DNA of 41,824 nt, taken from contig CAKKPP010000016.1 of the NCBI GenBank assembly GCA_919901745.1, positions 30,182 to 72,005 on the forward strand. Reading direction: 5' to 3'. The translations under genes and the position numbers were made by a program. The stretch comes from Chloroflexota bacterium (lineage in GTDB: Bacteria > Chloroflexota > Limnocylindria > Limnocylindrales > CSP1-4). The notes beneath the pieces were generated by a model. The model did no database searches. It was not told where the DNA came from and saw nothing but the letters and a program-made list of their open reading frames with translations. Positions 18,725-26,969 of this stretch are shown one piece after another (position 1 is the first letter of the stretch; the number at the start of each line of letters is the position of its first letter).

Positions 18725-20503
18725 GTGGTCGAGCCGCGTTTCCGCTGGGCGCTCCCGACGCCCGTCGATGTTTCGCCGGCGGTCCACGCGGCAGGCCTGG
18801 AACTCGGTCTCGGGCGGCACGCCCTTGGGCTGCTTGCGCTGCGCGGCGTAGCGGATCCCGATGCGCTGGGGGCCTTCTTTGCTCCCGCGGCCGACGGCCT
18901 GCACGACCCGCGGTTGCTGCCCGATGCGGAGCGCTTCCTCGATCGGATCGGACGCGCACGAGCCGGCGGTGAGCGCGTCCTCGTGTTCGGCGACTTCGAC
19001 GCCGACGGTCTCACCGGCCTGACCGTCCTGACCCGGGCGCTCCGACGAACCGGGATCGAAGCGATTCCGTACGTGCCGCATCGCGTGGACGAGGGCCACG
19101 GGCTGTCGCAGGGCGGGATTCAGGCCGCAGTGGACGCGGGTGCCACGCTCATCGTCACGGTCGACTGCGGGTCGACCAGCGTGGCCGAGGTGGACGCCGC
19201 GGCCGCGCGCGGGATCGAGGTCATCGTCAGCGACCACCACCGGGTGCCCGAGGAGGCGCCGCGAGCCGTGGCAATCGTCAATCCACATCGCCCCGACGCG
19301 ACGTATCCGGACCGGCGCCTCACCGGGGCGGGACTTGCGTTCAAGCTGGCGGCGCTTCTGCTCGACAGGCCCGGTGGCCACGACGACCTCGCCGAACTGG
19401 CCGCCCTGGCGGCCGTCGGTACCGTCGCCGACGTGGCGCCGGTGCTCGGCGAGAATCGGTCCATCGCCCGGCTCGGCCTCGAGGCGATCCGGGCCGGACG
19501 TTCGGCGGGGATCGCGGCGCTCCTGCGCCGGGCCGGGACGGAGCCTGCCTCCGTGGATCTCGAGACGATCGGGTTCGTGATCGCGCCGCGTTTGAACGCC
19601 GCGAGTCGGGTGGGGGAGGCCGCCGACGCGGCCGCGCTGCTCCTGACCGACGACCCGGCCGAGGCCGACCGGCTGGCCGATCTCCTCGAGGCGGCCAATC
19701 TCGAGCGGCGCGACCTGACCAGGACGGCCGTCGCCGAGGCTCGCGCCACGATCCCGGAGGGTCACGCGGAGCCGGCGACGGTGATCCGTGGCGACTGGCC
19801 GGTCGGCATCGTCGGCCTGGTTGCCGCTCGCCTCGCCGAGGAGCACGGTCGGGCTGCGGTCGTGGGGTCCAACCTTGGCAGCATCGTCCGGGCGTCCTGC
19901 CGCAGCGACGGCCGGCTGGATCTCGCGGCGACGCTGCGAGCGTGCGACGACCTCCTCCTCCGCTACGGGGGTCACCGTGGCGCAGCCGGGTTCGAGATCG
20001 CGGCCGATCGATGGGACGCGTTCCGCGATCGGTTCTTGGCGCTGGCCGCGGAAGCCGTCCCGGCTGATCCGCGGGTGAGCCTCTCGCTCGACCTGGTGGT
20101 CGACGCGGAGGCCGTCGACTACGCGCTCCTGCGCGATCTGGCCCGGTTGGCGCCATTCGGGCCCGGTCACCCCGACCCGCTCCTGGCGATCACCGGCCTG
20201 ACTGCCACCCGGGTTCGGCCGGCCACCGGTGGACACACCCAGTTCACGTTGCGCCGGAGGCTCGATGTCCTCGACGGAATCGCGTTCGGGCGGGCCGATC
20301 TCGCCGACACGGTCCAGGCCGGCAGCCAGATCGACATCGTTGCCCGACTGTCGAGCCGCCGCTTCGGCGGGTTCGAGTCGCTGCAGCTGGACATCCGCGA
20401 TGCTGCGGGCGTCGGCCACATCGCGGGTCTGACGGCCGAACAGGCAGCCCGTCCGCTCGTCGCCGTCGGGCCGGGCCCGGGCGCCGTGGTGGCCGCCAGA
20501 TGA
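18725..20503 (+). CDS. recJ: Single-stranded-DNA exonuclease RecJ
   Basis: A 592-residue DHH-family 5'-3' exonuclease that degrades single-stranded DNA in recombination and mismatch or base-excision repair. The metal-binding motifs are all visible: FGDFDADGLTG (88-98; D90, D92, D94), VTVDCGS (144-150), VSDHH (168-172), AAVGTVADVAPV and RLNAASR. The DHHA1 domain follows (GIVGLVAARLAEEHGRAAVV, RYGGHRGAAGFEI), then the OB-like RecJ C-terminal domain. Length is typical. GTG 18725 is preferred because the family begins close to RFRWALPTP; an ATG at 18686 in the same frame would add 13 poorly coding residues. The next gene overlaps its stop by four bases. Confidence 0.94.
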   Translation: MVEPRFRWALPTPVDVSPAVHAAGLELGLGRHALGLLALRGVADPDALGAFFAPAADGLHDPRLLPDAERFLDRIGRARAGGERVLVFGDFDADGLTGLTVLTRALRRTGIEAIPYVPHRVDEGHGLSQGGIQAAVDAGATLIVTVDCGSTSVAEVDAAAARGIEVIVSDHHRVPEEAPRAVAIVNPHRPDATYPDRRLTGAGLAFKLAALLLDRPGGHDDLAELAALAAVGTVADVAPVLGENRSIARLGLEAIRAGRSAGIAALLRRAGTEPASVDLETIGFVIAPRLNAASRVGEAADAAALLLTDDPAEADRLADLLEAANLERRDLTRTAVAEARATIPEGHAEPATVIRGDWPVGIVGLVAARLAEEHGRAAVVGSNLGSIVRASCRSDGRLDLAATLRACDDLLLRYGGHRGAAGFEIAADRWDAFRDRFLALAAEAVPADPRVSLSLDLVVDAEAVDYALLRDLARLAPFGPGHPDPLLAITGLTATRVRPATGGHTQFTLRRRLDVLDGIAFGRADLADTVQAGSQIDIVARLSSRRFGGFESLQLDIRDAAGVGHIAGLTAEQAARPLVAVGPGPGAVVAAR

Positions 20504-21729
20504 CACGGCGGGCGCGATCGTCCCGCCGAGGCCGGCCGGCGTTCCTGGCGATTCTCCTCGATGCCGGGTTCCTGTCCGCCGTGGGGTTGGCGATCCTGGC
20601 CGTGGGGACGCTGAGCCTGCTCGGTGGCGCCCTGCCGTTCGGTGCCGGGGGCGGTGGTGGCGACAACGGCGGACCCGCGCGCACGCCCGCACCGTCGAAC
20701 GTGGTGGTCGTGGACCCTCGCACCAAGGTCCCGGGCAGCATCGCCTATGTCAAGAGCGGCAACATCTGGATCCAGTCGGGCGCGTCGGCGCGGCAGCTCA
20801 CGAACGGCGGCAAGGACGCGACGCCGTCGTGGTCACCGGATGGTGAGTGGATCTACTTCATCCGCACCGTGGAAGAGGACGCACGCTACCCGTGGCAGGG
20901 CGAGTCGTCCCGCTACCTGTTGACGTACCCGCTGCTGATGCGCGTGGGCCTTGCCAGCGCGGCGGTGCCGGAGGAACTGGCGAGCGGCCGGTTCACGACG
21001 AAGCAGGGCGCGTGGTTCTACTGGTTGCGCCAGCCGGCCGTGTCGCCCGACGGGACGACGCTGGCGATCATGTCGGACGGGCCGGATCCCACGAAGCGCA
21101 ACGTCGTTCTCCAGTTCTTCGATCTCGCCACCGGTGCGCTGACGGTGTCGGAAGCCAAGGAGACCGCGCCGCTCGGGCACCAGGATCCGGCGTGGCGGCC
21201 GTCCGGCGGGCTGCTGCTCTTCGTGCGCAACGATCGCGACCGGACCCGGGGCGCCCCGTCCATTCAGCGCTACGACGTCTCGACCGGCAAGACTTCGGCG
21301 TTGACCGGGCCGGGATACGTGGCCCCTTCGTGGTCGCCCGACGAACGCTTCGTGGCCGCGACCCGGGTCACGAGCTTCGGCACCGACGTGGTGATCCTGG
21401 ACGCGGCGACCGGCGTTGAACTCCTCCGACTGACCTCCGACGAGCGCTCGTTCGCGCCGGCGTGGTCGCCGGCCGGCGACGCGATCGCCTACTTCCACGT
21501 CGCCCACGGGATCGTCGACCTGCGGATGGTGCCGCTGGTCGGCGCGGGCCCCGACTGGACGGCCGGCGACGCGCTCAACCTGACGGAGGTGTCGGGGCTG
21601 GACGCGGCATCGCGCCCGTCCTGGTTCATCCCGGCCGATGAGCTGCCGGCGCCGACGCCGAGCCCGACCCCGCTGGCCACGCCGGCCCCGGCCGGTTCGG
21701 ACGCGGTGCCGGTCAGCCCGGTCCCGTGA
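20500..21729 (+). CDS. Membrane-anchored TolB/PD40-like beta-propeller protein
   Basis: A 409-residue protein with a basic N-terminus and one membrane helix (residues 15-44, FLAILLDAGFLSAVGLAILAVGTLSLLGG), a Gly-rich linker, then repeated WD40-like PD40 blades: ATPSWSPDGEWIYFI, QPAVSPDGTTLAIM, QDPAWRPSGGLLLFV, VAPSWSPDERFVAA and FAPAWSPAGDAIAYF. These resemble the TolB C-terminal propeller, but this is not TolB itself; no Tol-Pal genes are near. The C-terminal 30 residues are Pro/Thr/Ala-rich. The propeller probably lies outside the membrane and binds a protein or ligand. ATG 20500 overlaps the recJ stop (ATGA), so the genes are coupled. Confidence 0.82.
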   Translation: MTRRARSSRRGRPAFLAILLDAGFLSAVGLAILAVGTLSLLGGALPFGAGGGGGDNGGPARTPAPSNVVVVDPRTKVPGSIAYVKSGNIWIQSGASARQLTNGGKDATPSWSPDGEWIYFIRTVEEDARYPWQGESSRYLLTYPLLMRVGLASAAVPEELASGRFTTKQGAWFYWLRQPAVSPDGTTLAIMSDGPDPTKRNVVLQFFDLATGALTVSEAKETAPLGHQDPAWRPSGGLLLFVRNDRDRTRGAPSIQRYDVSTGKTSALTGPGYVAPSWSPDERFVAATRVTSFGTDVVILDAATGVELLRLTSDERSFAPAWSPAGDAIAYFHVAHGIVDLRMVPLVGAGPDWTAGDALNLTEVSGLDAASRPSWFIPADELPAPTPSPTPLATPAPAGSDAVPVSPVP

Positions 21730-21777
21730 AGAGCCGGGGTGCGGTGCGGAGCCCGGGCCCGTGAGCAGCGCGGTCTC

Positions 21778-22656
21778 GTGACCCGCCCGTACCTCGACCG
21801 TCTGGCCGAGCGAACCGCGGCGGTCGGCTCGACGCTCTGCCTGGGCCTGGATCCCGACCCCGGGGCGCTGCCCGACGGATTCGAGCCGGACCTGACGGGC
21901 ATCGAGCACTTCGTCGGGCTCGTTCTCGAGGCCGCGCTGCCGTATGCGGCGGCCGTCAAGCCCAACCTGGCCTTCTTCGAGGCGTTCGGCTCGGCGGGGC
22001 TTGCCGTGCTGGAGCGGATCCGGGCGCGAATTCCAGCCGACGTCCCGGTCCTCCTCGACGGCAAGCGCGGTGACATCGGCTCGACCGCCGCGCGCCAGGC
22101 GGTCGCGCTCTTCGACGCGCTGGGCGCCGATGCGGTGACCGTCAACCCGTATCTCGGATCGGAGGCCATCGAGCCGCTGCTCGAGCGACTCGACCGGTTC
22201 GCCTACGTTCTCTGCCGCACCAGCAACCCGGGGGCGTCTGAACTCCAGGACCTGTTGGTCGCGGCCAACGAGGGGGCAGGCGTGCCCGCGGAACCTGTCC
22301 ATGCGAGGGTCGCGCGGCTCGCGACGCGGTGGGGGCCGGGTGGCACGGTCGGCCTGGTGGTCGGCGCGACCGCGCCCGACGAGCTGCGGGCCATCCGCCG
22401 GGTGGCTCCCGGGCTCGCGTTCCTGGTTCCCGGCATCGGCGCTCAGGGCGGCGACGTTGCGGCCGTCCTGGTCGATGGCCCGGCGTCCGATCCGCCGGCA
22501 GGCGGCCGGCCCGGAGGCGGCCTGCTCGTCAACGTCTCACGGGGGATCGCCGGCCTGGCCGCCGGACCCGGTCCCGGCGGCGCGAGGTCGGGTCTGCCCG
22601 AACGCGTGGACGCTGCCGCCCGAGCCTGGTCGACCAGGCTCGCTGTGCTAACCTAA
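21778..22656 (+). CDS. pyrF: Orotidine-5'-phosphate decarboxylase (type 2 subfamily)
   Basis: A 292-residue OMP decarboxylase, which converts OMP to UMP in the last step of de novo pyrimidine synthesis. The catalytic motif LLDGKRGDIGSTA lies at residues 92-104 (D94, K96, D99). Other family blocks are LCLGLDPDPGALPDGF (20-35), VKPNLAFFEAFGSAG (60-74), VTVNPYLGSEAIEPLL and FLVPGIGAQGGDV. Sequence style and length fit the longer type 2 PyrF (about 270-300 residues) of actinobacteria and relatives. GTG 21778 is chosen, giving MTRPYLDRLAERT; longer starts add only a few basic residues. No other pyrimidine gene is adjacent. Confidence 0.95.
   Translation: MTRPYLDRLAERTAAVGSTLCLGLDPDPGALPDGFEPDLTGIEHFVGLVLEAALPYAAAVKPNLAFFEAFGSAGLAVLERIRARIPADVPVLLDGKRGDIGSTAARQAVALFDALGADAVTVNPYLGSEAIEPLLERLDRFAYVLCRTSNPGASELQDLLVAANEGAGVPAEPVHARVARLATRWGPGGTVGLVVGATAPDELRAIRRVAPGLAFLVPGIGAQGGDVAAVLVDGPASDPPAGGRPGGGLLVNVSRGIAGLAAGPGPGGARSGLPERVDAAARAWSTRLAVLT
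22622..22641. promoter_or_regulatory. Perfect 20-bp palindrome at the tat promoter / pyrF end
   Basis: GAGCCTGGTC is followed immediately by its exact reverse complement. It overlaps the last codons of pyrF and the expected -35 position of a -10-like TAACCT (22649-22654) upstream of tatA. It could be an operator or the stem of a short hairpin. Confidence 0.4.
22649..22654 (+). promoter_or_regulatory. -10-like box TAACCT before tatA
   Basis: TAACCT lies 31 bases before the tatA ATG. It would give a leader of about 25 nt containing GGAG at 22676-22679, a normal ribosome-binding site spacing. Confidence 0.4.
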
Positions 22657-22685
22657 CCGCCGTCCAGCCAATCGCGGAGTCTCGA

Positions 22686-23003
22686 ATGCCCCAGATCGGC
22701 CCGCTCGAACTCGTCATCATCCTGGTCCTTGCGTTGATCATCCTCGGACCCGGGCGCCTGCCCGATGTCGGGTCGGCCCTGGGCAAGAGCATCCGCGAGT
22801 TCCGCAAGGCGTCCTCGGACATCCAGGAAGCGACGAGGATCGACACGAGTCCGCTCCCAGCGAAGGCTACTGCCGTCCAGGACGCGCCCCCGCCGGCAGT
22901 TCAGACCGCCCCGGAGGCACCGGCCGTTCCGGAGGCTGCGGCGCCTGCCGGCGACGCGAGCGGAGCCACGAACCCGGACGACGCGTCCACGCCGACGGCC
23001 TGA
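22686..23003 (+). CDS. tatA: Sec-independent translocase TatA/TatE
   Basis: A 105-residue TatA-family pore component of the twin-arginine pathway, which exports folded proteins. Residues 5-21 are the single membrane helix (GPLELVIILVLALIILG). The hinge and amphipathic helix follow (PGRLPDVGSALGKSIREFRKA), matching the conserved G-P-LP-LG--LG--IREF pattern. The tail from residue 50 is Pro/Ala-rich and disordered. GGAG lies six bases before ATG 22686. tatC follows after 18 bases. No separate tatB is seen nearby, which fits a TatAC-type system. Confidence 0.93.
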   Translation: MPQIGPLELVIILVLALIILGPGRLPDVGSALGKSIREFRKASSDIQEATRIDTSPLPAKATAVQDAPPPAVQTAPEAPAVPEAAAPAGDASGATNPDDASTPTA

Positions 23004-23021
23004 CCCCGATCCCGGCACGCC

Positions 23022-23801
23022 ATGGCCGCTGACGAGCCCGGCCCGGGATCTTCGATTGTCCCGGGACCCGCGAGCACCCCGGGACCCCCGAGCGCCCCGG
23101 GCGGCGAGATTGCCGTCATGTCCCTGATCGATCACCTCGATGAGCTGCGTCGGCGCGTCGTCCGCGCCCTGATCGCCGTCGCCATCGGGTCGGTTGTCGG
23201 GTTCACCCTCGCGACCCGGATCATCGACATCCTCATCGCGCCGCTGCCGACGGGCAAGGTCCAGGTCCTCGCCCCGGGTGACGCGTTCTTCATCAACGTC
23301 AAGATCGCCGTGATCTTCGGGGTCATCGTGGCCATGCCGGTGATCCTCTACCAGGGGTGGCGGTTCATCGCGCCGGGCCTGACCGAGCGCGAGCGCCGCG
23401 GTGTCGCTCCGTGGGTGATCCTGTCCCTGGTCTTCTTCGCGATCGGCGTCGGGATCGCCTACTTCGTCCTCCCCTTCGCCACGGCCTTCCTCCTGAGCTT
23501 CACCTCGCCTGCTCTCGTGGCGAATCTCGCCGCCGGACCGTATTTCGACTTCGTCACGACGATGTTCCTGGCCTTCGGCGTCGTGATGGAGTTTCCGATC
23601 CTGCTGTACGGGCTGGCGCGCGTGGGAATCATCGGCTCGGCGCGGCTCCGGGCGTCGCGGCGCTACGCCCTCCTCGGCATCGCCGTCTTCGCCGCGGTCG
23701 CGACGCCGGGCGGCGATCTCGTGTCGCCCGCCGTGCTGGGAATCACGATGTACCTTCTCTACGAGCTGACCATCCTGCTCATCAGGCGGAGCGGTCGCTG
23801 A
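23022..23801 (+). CDS. tatC: Sec-independent translocase TatC
   Basis: A 259-residue TatC, the six-helix receptor that binds the twin-arginine signal peptide. A Pro/Gly/Ser-rich cytoplasmic extension (residues 2-30) precedes the standard start MSLIDHLDELRRRVVRAL. Family blocks follow: LAPGDAFFINVKIAVIFGV, PVILYQGWRFIAPGLTERERR, FDFVTTMFLAFGVVMEFP and VATPGGDLVSPAVLGITMYLLYE. The ATG at 23022 is used; the internal ATG at residue 33 is where most homologues begin, so the true start could be there. It forms an operon with tatA, and rapZ follows after 23 bases. Confidence 0.94.
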   Translation: MAADEPGPGSSIVPGPASTPGPPSAPGGEIAVMSLIDHLDELRRRVVRALIAVAIGSVVGFTLATRIIDILIAPLPTGKVQVLAPGDAFFINVKIAVIFGVIVAMPVILYQGWRFIAPGLTERERRGVAPWVILSLVFFAIGVGIAYFVLPFATAFLLSFTSPALVANLAAGPYFDFVTTMFLAFGVVMEFPILLYGLARVGIIGSARLRASRRYALLGIAVFAAVATPGGDLVSPAVLGITMYLLYELTILLIRRSGR

Positions 23802-23824
23802 ACCGGCGCGGAGAGGAACGTTCG

Positions 23825-24724
23825 ATGGCCAACGAAGGATCAGACGAGTCCACGCACGTCGTGATCCTGAGCGGGCTCTCTGGCGGCGGCAAGACGGCCG
23901 CGGCCAAGCTCTTCGAGGATCTCGGCTACCTGGTCGTCGACAACCTTCCCGGTGAACTCCTGCCCGATCTGGCCGAGCTCGTATCGACGGATCCCGACCG
24001 GTTCGCCAAGGTTGCGATCGTCATCGACGTCCGCGCCGGCGACCCGCGCATCGCCCTCGCCGCCGTCCGGGGCTCGCTCGAGGGCCGCGGGATTCGGCCC
24101 CAGCTGTTCTTCCTGGAGGCCCGCGACGAGGCGCTCATCCGGCGGTTCTCGGAGACCCGCCACCGCCACCCGCTGGAAAGTGAGCGGGGGATCGCCAGCT
24201 CCATCATCGAAGAGCGACGTCTGCTCGATCCCATCCGGGCCGAGGCGGATGTGGTCCTCGACACATCGGACTTCTCGCTTCGCGAGCTGCGCGAGCGACT
24301 CTTTGCCAGGCTCGGCGAGATGGCGCCGCCCGACGGCATCAGCATTCAGCTCGTGAGCTTCGGCTTCAAGTTCGGGGTGCCGCTGGAGGCGGACCTCGTC
24401 TTCGACGTGCGGTTCATCACGAACCCGTACTACGTCGAGGAGCTCCGACCGCTGACGGGGCTGACGGCCGAGGTCCGTGACTACGTTCTCGGACAACCCG
24501 TGGCCGGCCGCTTCCTCGACTGGCTGCGCGAGTTCCTGGCCTTTGCCGTTCCGGCCTACATCGGCGAGGGCAAGTCGCGCCTCACGATCGCCCTGGGCTG
24601 CACCGGGGGCCAGCATCGCTCGATCGTGCTGGCCGAGGAGCTTGCCGAGTGGCTGCGCAGGCAGGAGCTCGGGCCGGTGGCCGTCTTCCATCGCGAGCTG
24701 GATCGGCAGCGGACGGTGCAGTGA
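23825..24724 (+). CDS. rapZ: RNase adapter / nucleotide-binding protein RapZ
   Basis: A 299-residue RapZ (YvcJ) protein. The Walker A GLSGGGKT is at residues 17-24, followed by AKLFEDLGYLVVDNLP, the family hallmark. The C-terminal phosphofructokinase-like/RNA-binding domain has SFGFKFG, DLVFDVRFITNPYY, LRPLTGLTAEVRDYVL and IALGCTGGQHRS. In E. coli RapZ guides RNase E to the GlmZ sRNA to control glucosamine-6-phosphate synthesis; in Gram-positives YvcJ has GTPase activity and affects competence. Which applies here is not known. A GGAGAGGAA ribosome-binding site precedes ATG 23825. It overlaps yvcK by GTGA. Confidence 0.95.
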   Translation: MANEGSDESTHVVILSGLSGGGKTAAAKLFEDLGYLVVDNLPGELLPDLAELVSTDPDRFAKVAIVIDVRAGDPRIALAAVRGSLEGRGIRPQLFFLEARDEALIRRFSETRHRHPLESERGIASSIIEERRLLDPIRAEADVVLDTSDFSLRELRERLFARLGEMAPPDGISIQLVSFGFKFGVPLEADLVFDVRFITNPYYVEELRPLTGLTAEVRDYVLGQPVAGRFLDWLREFLAFAVPAYIGEGKSRLTIALGCTGGQHRSIVLAEELAEWLRRQELGPVAVFHRELDRQRTVQ

Positions 24725-26058
24725 GGCTCAGCCGCTGGCTGGCGATCGGGATCGGCGTCAAGCGCTGGATGCTCGTGCTGTTCGCCGGGTTGGTCCTGCT
24801 GGCGGTCGCGGCGGCGCACGTCATTCGCCAGGCAACCCGGGACGTGGAGCCGACGGGGCTCGGCGGCGCGCTGCTCGACCTGGTCACCCTCCAGCCCCTT
24901 CCGTATGCGCTCCGCGGCCTCGTCGTCGGGAGCTTCGGGCTCGCGCTCGTGATCATGGGTGCGGCGCGCGTCGTCCGGGCCGTCACGGAGCCGCTGCGCG
25001 AACCGGAGGCCGATCAACCGCTCGTGGAGCTGATCTACCAGAAGCGGTTCCTCGCCCGCGGCCCACGGATCGTGGCCATCGGCGGCGGGACCGGGCTCTC
25101 GGCGCTGCTCCGTGGGCTCAAGGAGCACACGTCCAACCTGACGGCGGTGGTCACCGTGGCCGACGACGGGGGATCGTCCGGCGTCCTGCGCCACGCCTTC
25201 GGGATTCCCGCCGTCGGGGACCTGCGCAACTGCATCGCCGCGCTGGCCGACAGCGAACCGATCATGGCCGAGCTGCTCCAGTACCGGTTCCCGGCCGGAG
25301 ACGAGACTCCCGCGTCCGGCGGTGAGCCGGGATTGGCCGGCCATCCCGTCGGCAATCTGCTGCTTGCCGCGCTGACGGCCGTCCGGGGCGGGGACTTCGA
25401 GGAGGGCGTGCGCCAGATGAACCGCGTCCTCGCGGTTCGTGGCCAGGTCGTGCCGGTTTCGCCGACCCCGATCGTGCTGCACGCCCACCTCCGTGACGGG
25501 CGAGACCTGATCGGCCAGAGCGTGATCATGCGCGCGGAGGGGATCGAGCGGGTCTGGATCGAGCCCGCGGACGTCCGACCGAGCGATCAGGTCATCGAGG
25601 CGATCGCCGCGGCCGACCTCATCGTGATCGGTCCGGGCAGCCTGTTCACCAGCCTCCTTCCCAGCCTGCTCGTCCCCGGGCTCGCGGAGGCGATCGCGTC
25701 CGCGAGCGGACAGCGCGTCTACGTGTGCAATGTCGCGACGCAGGTCGGCGAGACGGCCGAGTTCGACCTCGCCGATCACGTGGAGGCTCTCATCGGCCAC
25801 ACGACGGCGGGGCTGGTCGACATCGTCCTGGCCAACAGCGAATTTGCCGCGCGGATCCCCGCTGGATGGCCGGCCCACCCGGTCCGCCTGCGCTGGCCGC
25901 CGGCCGTCGACCGCGCCCCGCGCCTGGTGCTCGACGATGTCGTCGACCCCGAGAACGCGCATCGGCACGATCCCACCCGGCTGGCGGCCGCGCTGATTGC
26001 CCTTGCGGAGCGCGAGGTCGCCGGCCGCCGGCGATCCGGCGTGGCCAGGACGGCCTGA
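24721..26058 (+). CDS. yvcK: Gluconeogenesis factor YvcK/CofD-like with N-terminal membrane anchor
   Basis: A 445-residue YvcK family protein that binds UDP-sugars and is needed for growth on gluconeogenic carbon and for cell-shape control in Bacillus. The CofD-like domain begins at about residue 115: PRIVAIGGGTGLSALLRGLK (nucleotide loop 121-127), VVTVADDGGSSG (144-154), GDLRNCIAALAD, HPVGNLLLAALT and VIGPGSLFTSLLP. Residues 1-100 are an extension with two hydrophobic helices (about 15-36 and 66-85), absent in Bacillus YvcK, which should tether it to the membrane. GTG 24721 overlaps the rapZ stop. Confidence 0.93.
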   Translation: MRLSRWLAIGIGVKRWMLVLFAGLVLLAVAAAHVIRQATRDVEPTGLGGALLDLVTLQPLPYALRGLVVGSFGLALVIMGAARVVRAVTEPLREPEADQPLVELIYQKRFLARGPRIVAIGGGTGLSALLRGLKEHTSNLTAVVTVADDGGSSGVLRHAFGIPAVGDLRNCIAALADSEPIMAELLQYRFPAGDETPASGGEPGLAGHPVGNLLLAALTAVRGGDFEEGVRQMNRVLAVRGQVVPVSPTPIVLHAHLRDGRDLIGQSVIMRAEGIERVWIEPADVRPSDQVIEAIAAADLIVIGPGSLFTSLLPSLLVPGLAEAIASASGQRVYVCNVATQVGETAEFDLADHVEALIGHTTAGLVDIVLANSEFAARIPAGWPAHPVRLRWPPAVDRAPRLVLDDVVDPENAHRHDPTRLAAALIALAEREVAGRRRSGVARTA

Positions 26059-26074
26059 GACCGGGCCGGCCCCT

Positions 26075-26962
26075 GTGACGGGCACCGAACGCGACCTGGC
26101 GGCGGCCCTTCGCCACGAGCTGGCGGCGATCGACCCGGCGCGGCCGTGTGATCGCGCCGCCGAGGCCGCCGGACTCGGCTCGAGGCTCTCGACGCGGGAC
26201 GCGGCCGTCGCCCGTCTTGCCGTGCGGCTGGGCCACGGCACGGACGCGCGGCGCCTCCTGCGGGCGCGCGGCAGGCCGAAGACGGTCCGCGCCGAGTCCG
26301 AGCGCGAGGCCGGGGTCGGCGTCCCGGCGGCATTCGCGGCCCCGTTCGATTGGGACGGCTCGCGCGACCACTGTCGGATCGCCTACCTGCGCGGCCTGTT
26401 CCTTGCCGCGGGTTCCCTGAGCCTCGCGGGCGGCCGGACCCATCTCGAGTTCGTCGTGCCGGCGACCGCTGCCCCGATCCTGGCCGATCGCCTCGCCGCC
26501 ATGGAGCTGCCGGCGTCGTGGCGGATTCGCCGTGGCCGCGGCGTCGTGACCTGGAAGAGTGCCGAGCTCGTCGTGACGTTCCTGCGACGGGCCGGGGCTG
26601 GGCCGATGCTCCTCGAACTCGAGGCTCGGCAGGTCTCGAGGGCCATGCGCGGCGACCTCAATCGGGTGCTCAACGCGGAATCGGCCAATCTCCAGCGAAT
26701 CGTGGCGGCCGCCGGCCGTCAGCTGGCCGCGATCGACCTGCTCGATGGCGATGGCCGCCTGGCCGAGCAGCTTCACGTGGTGCGGGTGGTCGCCGAGGGC
26801 CGACGACTGACGCCCGAGGCGACCCTCTCCGAGCTTGCCGAGCGTCTCGACCTCCACCGGTCGGCCGTCCAGCGCGCACTCGACCGGATCGAGCGGCTCG
26901 CCCTGCATCCCGACGATGAACGCCCGCGGGCCGCGCGGCGCTCGAGGCCGTCTCTGGCATGA
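26075..26962 (+). CDS. whiA: Sporulation/cell-division regulator WhiA homologue
   Basis: A 295-residue WhiA. The N-terminal half has the LAGLIDADG-homing-endonuclease-like fold without its acidic catalytic pair (CRIAYLRGLFLAAGSLS, then THLEFVVP). The C-terminal half is a helix-turn-helix DNA-binding domain (RLTPEATLSELAERLDLHRSAVQRALDRI). MRGDLNRVLNAESANLQRIV is the conserved link. WhiA controls sporulation septation in Streptomyces and cell division and chromosome segregation in Bacillus. The rapZ-yvcK-whiA order is the classical cluster. GTG 26075 is chosen after a 16-base gap; it lacks a clear ribosome-binding site. Confidence 0.92.
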   Translation: MTGTERDLAAALRHELAAIDPARPCDRAAEAAGLGSRLSTRDAAVARLAVRLGHGTDARRLLRARGRPKTVRAESEREAGVGVPAAFAAPFDWDGSRDHCRIAYLRGLFLAAGSLSLAGGRTHLEFVVPATAAPILADRLAAMELPASWRIRRGRGVVTWKSAELVVTFLRRAGAGPMLLELEARQVSRAMRGDLNRVLNAESANLQRIVAAAGRQLAAIDLLDGDGRLAEQLHVVRVVAEGRRLTPEATLSELAERLDLHRSAVQRALDRIERLALHPDDERPRAARRSRPSLA

Positions 26963-26963
26963 T
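26958..26963 (+). promoter_or_regulatory. Weak -10-like box CATGAT before tpiA
   Basis: CATGAT overlaps the whiA stop and is followed by six bases (tcggtg) and the tpiA ATG. It may give a secondary leaderless tpiA transcript within the cluster. Confidence 0.3.
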
Positions 26964-26969
26964 TCGGTG

